DNA from: Holophagaceae bacterium UBA1801
Lineage (GTDB): Bacteria; Acidobacteriota; Holophagae; Holophagales; Holophagaceae
Assembly: GCA_002319925.1 (NCBI GenBank)
Contig: DCFP01000162.1
Location: 36,129-45,719 of the forward strand
Length of the DNA stretch: 9,591 nucleotides
Reading direction: 5' to 3'
Shown: positions 5,493-9,591 of the stretch, one piece after another
Layout: every line of letters begins with the position of its first letter
Position numbering within the stretch: position 1 is the first letter of the stretch
Made by a program: the position numbers and the translations under genes
Notes under the pieces: generated by a model
Told to the model about the DNA's origin: nothing
Databases searched by the model: none
What the model saw: only the letters and a program-made list of their open reading frames with translations

Positions 5493-6158
5493 TCACTTGG
5501 AAAGCCCGTACCGCTGCCCCAGGTCCTTCTCCTCCCGCTGCATGGCCTCCGCGCGAGCTCGAAGGGCGTAGATGCTTTGCGTCAATCCCTCCAGCGCCTT
5601 CGGGTCGGAGGCACTGATGGATTGTTTTATGCTGCGCAGCATGCCGAGGCTTTCATCCAGATTCGCCTGGCACTCCTGGTGGAACCTGGCGCAGGGCGCG
5701 GGGGGAACGATCGCGGCAAGACGCTGCTTGGCCGCTTCCGACTGCCGGATGAGGCCATCGAGCCCGGAGGCATCGCCCTTGATCAGCGCGGTGACGATCT
5801 CCTGCGCCTTGTCTTCGGCGCTGCCCCCCAGCTCATCCGGCTGCAGATGATCGATCGCCTGGAAATAGGCCGCCACCGCCGCGCGTTGAGCATCCATGGT
5901 CATCGGGGTCTCGCGCGGAGCGGTTGCCGGACCGGATTCAGGCGATTCTGAAGCTGGGAAATCGGGAGATGCCGGCGCCGAAGAAGGGCGATCATCCGAT
6001 TTCGCCGTAGCCCCAGGCGCAGGTTCCTGGACGGCGGAAACGGAGTTGACCCGGCTTGCCGATTCTCGCCCGAGCATGAACACGAACCCGAGGACTCCCA
6101 GCGTCCCCACGACGCCCAACGCGATCAACAGCGCTCTATTTACCTCGATTTTCGTCAT
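5493..6158 (-). CDS. Single-pass membrane-anchored protein of unknown function
   Basis: This 221-residue protein, from ATG 6158, has a short basic-polar N-terminus and one hydrophobic segment (about 9-30, LLIALGVVGTLGVLGFVFML). An extended Pro/Ser/Ala/Glu-rich linker follows (about 43-85), then a mostly helical domain (88-221). The segment has no cleavage or lipobox-like site, so it looks like a signal anchor with the soluble domain outside the cytoplasm. The soluble domain has two cysteines (C156, C163) that could form a disulfide. No family was recognised. ATG 6188, ten codons earlier, is the alternative start. I favour 6158 because the downstream codons are AT-richer and the hydrophobic segment then begins nearer the N-terminus, but neither start has a strong ribosome site. 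It is divergent from the PAS gene and has no apparent operon partner. Confidence 0.7.
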   Translation of the reverse strand: MTKIEVNRALLIALGVVGTLGVLGFVFMLGRESASRVNSVSAVQEPAPGATAKSDDRPSSAPASPDFPASESPESGPATAPRETPMTMDAQRAAVAAYFQAIDHLQPDELGGSAEDKAQEIVTALIKGDASGLDGLIRQSEAAKQRLAAIVPPAPCARFHQECQANLDESLGMLRSIKQSISASDPKALEGLTQSIYALRARAEAMQREEKDLGQRYGLSK

Positions 6159-6309
6159 GGGGCCGCCGGCGCACTCGCGCTGAGCCATGATAGGGCAATT
6201 CGTCCTTCGCTCGCTTCAGGTCTCGTGGATTGATCGACCATGGAATATTGATCCGCCGGATCGGTCCGCAGCGCTCGGCTCGGGGTTCCTGCCAGGTCCC
6301 GCCATGACA

Positions 6310-6338
6310 GCGACAACCGGCGTATACCGGCATATATT
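6310..6338 (+). promoter_or_regulatory. Possible sigma-70-like promoter of the PAS gene
   Basis: GCGACA (6310-6315, four of six to TTGACA) and TATATT (6333-6338, five of six to TATAAT) are separated by exactly 17 bases. The predicted start of transcription lies about 20 bases before the GTG at 6364 and upstream of its AAAGG ribosome site, so the two predictions support each other. Confidence 0.4.
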
Positions 6339-6363
6339 GTTAGGACCTTTGCAAAGGCTGCCC

Positions 6364-7380
6364 GTGCCCGAGCCCTCCCACAATCACTCCAATGCCCACC
6401 CCATGGGTTCCCTTGCCCAGGATCCGGTCAAACTGGCCATTCTGCTCAGCCAATTCGGCGCGGGTTTCTGCCTGGTGGATGCCAACGAGGTCTTCACGGC
6501 CACCAATCCAGCGGCGGAAACAACCTTCGGCGTTCCGCCTGGCGGCCTCCTCGGGCGCAGTCTTCTGGAATTCCTTCCCGCCGATCAGAAGGAACTCATC
6601 CGCCAAAAGAATGCAGAGCGTAAGGAGGGGCTGGGCGATTCGTACGAGCTGCGAATCCAACTGCTAAGCGGCGAGGAGCGCTTCCTGTGGGTGACGGCGA
6701 TCCCGGATCGCGGTGGTGAAGGCAACTTCAATGGATCGGCCGCCTTCTTCCAGGACATCACGCAGCGCAAGCACGCCGAGCAGGCCCTGCAGCGCAGCGA
6801 GGCGCGATTCCGCAGCCTCGTGGACCAGGCGCCCGTGGCGGTTTCCATGACCCGCAATGGCCAGTTCCTGCACGTCAATCGGACCTGGCTTACGTTGTTC
6901 GGATTCGCCGAGTTCGGCGAATTGGAATCCAGATCCATCCTTCAGTGCGTGCACCCCGAAGAGCTGGGCATCTTCCAGATGCATCAGCAGCAAGTGAGGC
7001 AGGGAGAAACCCCGGGCAAGACCTTCATCTTCCGGGCGCTGCGCGCCGATGGCGGCTGCTTCCTGACGGCCACGGAAGCCTGCTACCTGGAACTGGACGA
7101 TGGCCCGGCCATGCTCCGGTTCTTCCGTGATATCACCGAAGCCCGCCGGGTGGAGGCGGAGCGGGAGAACCTGATCCACGATCTCCAGAAAGCGCTGGAC
7201 GAAGTCCGTGAGCTGAGCGGACTGCTGCCCATCTGCAGCTACTGTCGCAAGGTGCGCGACGACAGCGGCTACTGGAACCGGATCGAGGCCTACGTCGAAG
7301 CCCGCACCCGGGCCGCCTTCTCCCACGGCGTCTGCCCCGATTGCATGCAGACCTACTTCCCGGAGATCCCGCAGTCCTGA
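6364..7380 (+). CDS. Two-PAS-domain signalling protein with C-terminal CxxC module
   Basis: From GTG 6364 this is a 338-residue soluble protein. PAS domain 1 spans about 22-133 (AGFCLVDANEVFTATNPAAE to GSAAFFQDITQRK) and PAS domain 2 about 145-260 (RFRSLVDQAPVAVSM to LRFFRDITEARR). Both end in the FF(Q/R)DIT strand typical of PAS/PAC. A probable coiled coil (262-284) leads to a C-terminal module with C291xxC294, GYWNRIE, H321 and C324xxC327, a likely metal-binding tail I know from other bacterial sensor proteins of this type. There is no histidine kinase, GGDEF, EAL or methyl-accepting domain. The frame is open back to ATG 6187 and there is an ATG at 6403. GTG 6364 is chosen for AAAGG at 6353-6357 and the promoter just upstream. 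Role inferred: sensor of a small ligand or redox state acting through protein contacts. Confidence 0.82.
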   Translation: MPEPSHNHSNAHPMGSLAQDPVKLAILLSQFGAGFCLVDANEVFTATNPAAETTFGVPPGGLLGRSLLEFLPADQKELIRQKNAERKEGLGDSYELRIQLLSGEERFLWVTAIPDRGGEGNFNGSAAFFQDITQRKHAEQALQRSEARFRSLVDQAPVAVSMTRNGQFLHVNRTWLTLFGFAEFGELESRSILQCVHPEELGIFQMHQQQVRQGETPGKTFIFRALRADGGCFLTATEACYLELDDGPAMLRFFRDITEARRVEAERENLIHDLQKALDEVRELSGLLPICSYCRKVRDDSGYWNRIEAYVEARTRAAFSHGVCPDCMQTYFPEIPQS

Positions 7381-7426
7381 ATCTGAAACGGGGCGGGCAC
7401 GATCGAGAAAAGGCGCTTCGATAGAA

Positions 7427-7453
7427 CAGGTTTCTAACTCTCCAGGTTTCTAA
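7427..7453. repeat. Direct repeat of 11 bp
   Basis: CAGGTTTCTAA occurs at 7427-7437 and 7443-7453 with a five-base gap, in the intergenic stretch after the PAS gene. Function is unknown; it may be part of a dispersed element or a regulator site. Confidence 0.6.
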
Positions 7454-7459
7454 TGGACG

Positions 7460-7541
7460 CACCACGGAGACACGGAGGGCACGACCATCGGCCAAGCCTG
7501 CCGCAGGCCATGGGGTTCATTTTCGCGTCTTTCGCGGTTTC
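7460..7541. repeat. Candidate dispersed intergenic repeat with two short-period arms
   Basis: The left arm 7462-7483 repeats CACGGAG with a period of 8-9 bases (CCACGGAGA, CACGGAGGG, CACG). The right arm 7520-7540 repeats TTTCGCG with a period of 9 (TTTCGCGTC, TTTCGCGGT). Between them is a 13-bp palindrome GCCTGC-C-GCAGGC (7496-7508). Similar short-period arms are common in noncoding DNA of GC-rich environmental bacteria, by recollection only. The right arm touches the hydrolase stop codon. There is no open reading frame with coding character here, and no clear terminator with a T run. Confidence 0.4.
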
Positions 7542-8382
7542 AACCTTGGGACGCAGGAGAAGCACCAATCCTCTCCAGGAAGCCATCAAAGCAGCGGTAG
7601 AACTCTGCGAGATCGCTCAGGTGGACGTTGTGATCCGGCTGGGACATGTCGCGGCAGGCGCAATCCGGCAGGAGGGATCGCATCCGCTCCAGGTCCTCGT
7701 CGGAGACCGCCTCGTGGCTGCTGGAGCGGACCAGCAGCACCGGGCACGTGATTCTGGACAGCAAGTGGAACCAATCGCCTTCGTGGGCGATGTTGGCGGC
7801 CATGGCTCGGGAACTGAACATCATGCGATAGCCTTCCACCGTCTCTTCAAGACTGTTCATGAAGTAGTCGCAGGCCAGCTGGGAGTCCATGGTCTTCAGC
7901 AGGAAGGACCGCGCCTCGGCCAGACTTGCGAAGGGCATGGGCCAGTCCTTGGTGAGGGGATCCTCTTCCGCTATCGGTTGCGCTGTCGTTGGGCCCGAGG
8001 CCGCTTTGTCGAGGATCGCCAGAGCCTTCACGAAGGAGGGATGCAGCGCCGCCATGTGCCCCGCGATTCGCCCGCCCATGGAATGCCCCACCAGGATCAC
8101 CGAATCGAGGTCCAGGAATCGCAGGAGCCCCACCATATCCGAGGCCATCTCCTCCGCCGAGTAGGTGCTGGGTGGTTTCCCACTCAACCCGTGCCCGCGC
8201 TGGTCCGGGGCGATCACCCGATAGGCGTCGCCATAGTGCTTCATGAAGTCCACCCAGGTCTCGCCCCTGCCCCATCGTCCGTGCAGACAAAGAATGGTCG
8301 GCCCTTGCGTCCGTGTGTCCCGGTAGAAGATGTACACCTCGCCGAGTTTCGCCATACCTCGATGGATCTTCACGTCATTCAT
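7540..8382 (-). CDS. Alpha/beta-hydrolase fold enzyme
   Basis: This 280-residue hydrolase of the general esterase/epoxide hydrolase/dehalogenase type has an oxyanion region LCLHGRWGRGETW (31-43), DQRGHGLS (60-67), the nucleophile elbow GHSMGG (99-104, Ser101), a cap region (about 130-205) and a C-terminal PVLLVRSSSHEAV strand. The catalytic acid is probably E224 or D228, and the catalytic histidine H251 in PDHNVH. Because the nucleophile is Ser, a haloalkane dehalogenase or epoxide hydrolase (Asp nucleophile) is unlikely. Substrate is unknown. No signal peptide is seen, so it is cytoplasmic. The start is ATG at 8382 with GAGGG five to six bases upstream. It follows the ferredoxin-like gene by 21 bases and is probably cotranscribed with it. 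Confidence 0.92.
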   Translation of the reverse strand: MNDVKIHRGMAKLGEVYIFYRDTRTQGPTILCLHGRWGRGETWVDFMKHYGDAYRVIAPDQRGHGLSGKPPSTYSAEEMASDMVGLLRFLDLDSVILVGHSMGGRIAGHMAALHPSFVKALAILDKAASGPTTAQPIAEEDPLTKDWPMPFASLAEARSFLLKTMDSQLACDYFMNSLEETVEGYRMMFSSRAMAANIAHEGDWFHLLSRITCPVLLVRSSSHEAVSDEDLERMRSLLPDCACRDMSQPDHNVHLSDLAEFYRCFDGFLERIGASPASQG

Positions 8383-8403
8383 GTTTTCCCTCGCTTCAAC
8401 GGC

Positions 8404-8760
8404 TCACGTCCGCAGTTCGAAGCCTTCCGCCAGCTCCAGTATCTCCATCCCGGGTTCGGGCTCGGCCTTGCAGGCTAGGACCACTTCCGGCTCCGCGCCC
8501 GCGCGTCGGATGGTCGTCGCGCATTGCCGGCAATTGCCCGCGAGGCAGAACTTCGAGAAGTCGGTGGTGAGGCGGCCCGTGAGCATGCCCCAACACTGCA
8601 GCCCGCGCCAAAGGGAATTCCGGTCCGGCAGCTGCAGATCAACGCCTCGGCAGTGGACCCTCACCAGCCCATCGAAGGGAGCCAGCAGCCCGCATACCAT
8701 CTGCAGAGTTTCTCCATCGGCGGCGGGGAAGAAAGCTATCAATTCATCCGGACCCATCAT
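8404..8760 (-). CDS. Small [2Fe-2S] ferredoxin-like protein
   Basis: This 118-residue protein has, near its C-terminus, C72, C77, C80 and C97, spaced C-x4-C-x2-C-x16-C in the contexts CLAGNCRQC and VVLACKAEPEPG. That spacing and the final ACK-P-PGM segment fit the plant-type [2Fe-2S] binding domain found in ferredoxins and oxidoreductase modules. The last-cysteine spacing is shorter than the 28-30 residues of classical plant ferredoxins and resembles small module types. The first 60 residues hold two further cysteines (C23, C37) and a third at C56, and no motif I know. The start is ATG 8760, with AGGGA at 8766-8770 five bases upstream. A TTG at 8781 would add seven residues but has no ribosome site. 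Likely role: electron transfer or redox sensing, partner unknown. Confidence 0.78.
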   Translation of the reverse strand: MMGPDELIAFFPAADGETLQMVCGLLAPFDGLVRVHCRGVDLQLPDRNSLWRGLQCWGMLTGRLTTDFSKFCLAGNCRQCATTIRRAGAEPEVVLACKAEPEPGMEILELAEGFELRT

Positions 8761-8765
8761 GGCGT

Positions 8766-8770
8766 TCCCT
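8766..8770 (-). promoter_or_regulatory. Ribosome binding site fixing the start of the ferredoxin-like gene
   Basis: AGGGA on the minus strand with a five-base spacer to ATG 8760. It rules against the TTG at 8781. Confidence 0.6.
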
Positions 8771-8803
8771 GGTTGAGCCAAGGATACTCGAATGCATCGC
8801 GGT

Positions 8804-8837
8804 GCCCCTGTCTTGCAGCATTCCCGCGGACAGGCGC
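8804..8837. other. Stem-loop in the gap after the LytTR gene
   Basis: Arms 8804-8812 and 8829-8837 pair at eight of nine positions (CCTGTC against GACAGG at the core) with a 16-base loop. It lies ten bases after the LytTR stop. No T run follows, so an intrinsic terminator is not supported; it may be a weak processing or attenuation structure, or chance. Confidence 0.25.
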
Positions 8838-8846
8838 ACGCTCCGC

Positions 8847-9591
8847 TCAGACACCCAGCAATTCCTTGAGCCGGGGCGTGGCCGAACGCGTGACCGAGAG
8901 CTCCAGGTCGCCACTCACCTTCACCTTCGTTCGCCCGCCGAACAACGGGGTCAGGCTGAGCACCGCCTCCGGGTTCAGCAGGATGCTGCGCTGCGCCCGC
9001 AGCAGGATCACGTGATTGAAGGCCGATTCCACTTCCACCAGATCATTCCATTGGGTCAAGTATCGCTTGCCCTGAACCCAGGCCCACACGCCATCCGGCA
9101 GCCGCTCGAAGTGGGAAGTTGCCGTGAGATCGAGCGTGAGACGCTCCTCCCCGTCCAAGGCAGGATAGGGATACAGCCCTGGTCCGGAGGCAGGAGCTGA
9201 AGGTGCTGTTTCTTCTGCGGGCGGATCGTTCCAGGCGACCTCCGGGGACTCCGACAGCGCTGCTTCCGAATGCATCAGGATCTGGCGGTGCAGCCGGAGG
9301 AATGCGATGGAGGGGAAGGCTTGCTCCACCTCCGCGAGGTGCTTCCAGACCGTCCGGTAGCGCTTTCCGCGCGCCCAGGCCCAGACCCGGTTCTGGATCA
9401 GCTCGAAGTGGGTGACCTCGCTGAGTTCCAGCTCGATCTCGCCCTCCGGCAGATAGCCGATGAAGGCGTTCGCGGCCGCACCGTTGGAAGATGGAGTGGA
9501 TGAATGGATGCCATTGCCCGGCTCCAGCCCCGCATCGATGCGGCAGGGCCGGGCGAGCACGGAGACGTCCAGATCGCCCCAGCCTTGGGTG
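8847..9591 (-). CDS. Tandem LytTR-type DNA-binding protein, 5' end outside window
   Basis: The reading frame enters from the right edge, so the N-terminus is missing; 248 codons plus the stop are visible. Counting from an internal GTG at 9560, residues about 41-106 and 139-204 are two homologous LytTR-like domains. They share HFE, VWAW, GKRY, a Trp, L-EVE-AF and LR-x2-R-x-IL (LRLHRQIL and LRAQRSIL, compare the family's RxHRS). A Pro/Ala-rich linker joins them. The second ends GDLELSVTRSATPRLKELLGV. The segment at the window edge, GDLDVSVLARP, resembles this ending, so a further domain probably lies upstream. LytTR domains are the DNA-binding part of AgrA/ComE/AlgR-type regulators. No receiver domain is visible. 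GTG 9560 is not taken as the start because the upstream codons fit the repeat. Confidence 0.78.
   Translation of the reverse strand, partial: TQGWGDLDVSVLARPCRIDAGLEPGNGIHSSTPSSNGAAANAFIGYLPEGEIELELSEVTHFELIQNRVWAWARGKRYRTVWKHLAEVEQAFPSIAFLRLHRQILMHSEAALSESPEVAWNDPPAEETAPSAPASGPGLYPYPALDGEERLTLDLTATSHFERLPDGVWAWVQGKRYLTQWNDLVEVESAFNHVILLRAQRSILLNPEAVLSLTPLFGGRTKVKVSGDLELSVTRSATPRLKELLGV

Noticed and set aside
6187..7380. PAS protein as a histidine kinase
   Set aside because: No HisKA phospho-acceptor or ATP-binding motifs follow the PAS domains; the chain ends in a CxxC module.
7453..8478. Plus-strand frame of about 340 codons opposite the hydrolase
   Set aside because: Antisense to an alpha/beta hydrolase with GHSMGG and a catalytic His; no domain is recognisable in the frame.
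1..9591. CRISPR array, tRNA, rRNA, insertion sequence or prophage
   Set aside because: No regularly spaced repeats of array size, no cloverleaf or rRNA-like stretch, and no transposase or integrase frame were seen.

Overview
The window is GC-rich bacterial DNA, densely coded, with eleven genes on both strands (nine on the minus strand, two on the plus) and short intergenic gaps. No rRNA, tRNA, transposase, phage gene or CRISPR array was seen. The gene style (a PAS protein ending in a CxxC tail, GYF-YbjQ fusion, tandem LytTR protein, a Rrf2-controlled NifS/GTPase/ABC cluster) would fit an anaerobic or facultative bacterium such as a Holophaga/Geothrix-like Acidobacteriota or a deltaproteobacterial-type lineage. 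That placement is inference from protein style only.

Left third (1-3731, minus strand): a compact gene set transcribed right to left. It comprises a Rrf2-family repressor, a soluble ABC-type ATPase, a cysteine-rich HypB/UreG/CobW-like P-loop GTPase, a NifS/IscS-type cysteine desulfurase, and an Fe-S domain protein that runs off the left edge. The last four are tightly packed: an ATGA overlap, then gaps of 3 and 21 bases. A 27-bp palindrome lies just upstream of the Rrf2 gene, and a degraded copy (17 of 20 core bases shared) lies in front of the ABC gene. This suggests that the Rrf2 protein controls both itself and the four-gene operon. The content is that of a sulfur- or Fe-S-dependent metallocofactor assembly system, but there is no recognisable scaffold (IscU/SufBD/NifU), so it does not match Isc, Suf or Nif. 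This is the most interesting part of the window.

Middle (3839-7380): a small zinc-ribbon protein of unknown role (plus strand) converges on a GYF-domain protein carrying two YbjQ/UPF0145 domains (minus). Next is a membrane-anchored protein with a Pro/Ser/Ala-rich linker and a helical soluble domain (minus). Divergent from it is a two-PAS-domain sensor with a Cys-rich C-terminal module and no kinase (plus).

Right (7381-9591): a 160-bp intergenic stretch with short repeats, then three minus-strand genes: an alpha/beta hydrolase, a small [2Fe-2S] ferredoxin-like protein, and a protein with at least two tandem LytTR DNA-binding domains that enters from beyond the right edge. The hydrolase and ferredoxin-like genes are 21 bases apart and probably cotranscribed. 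The longest stretch without a gene is about 205 bases.
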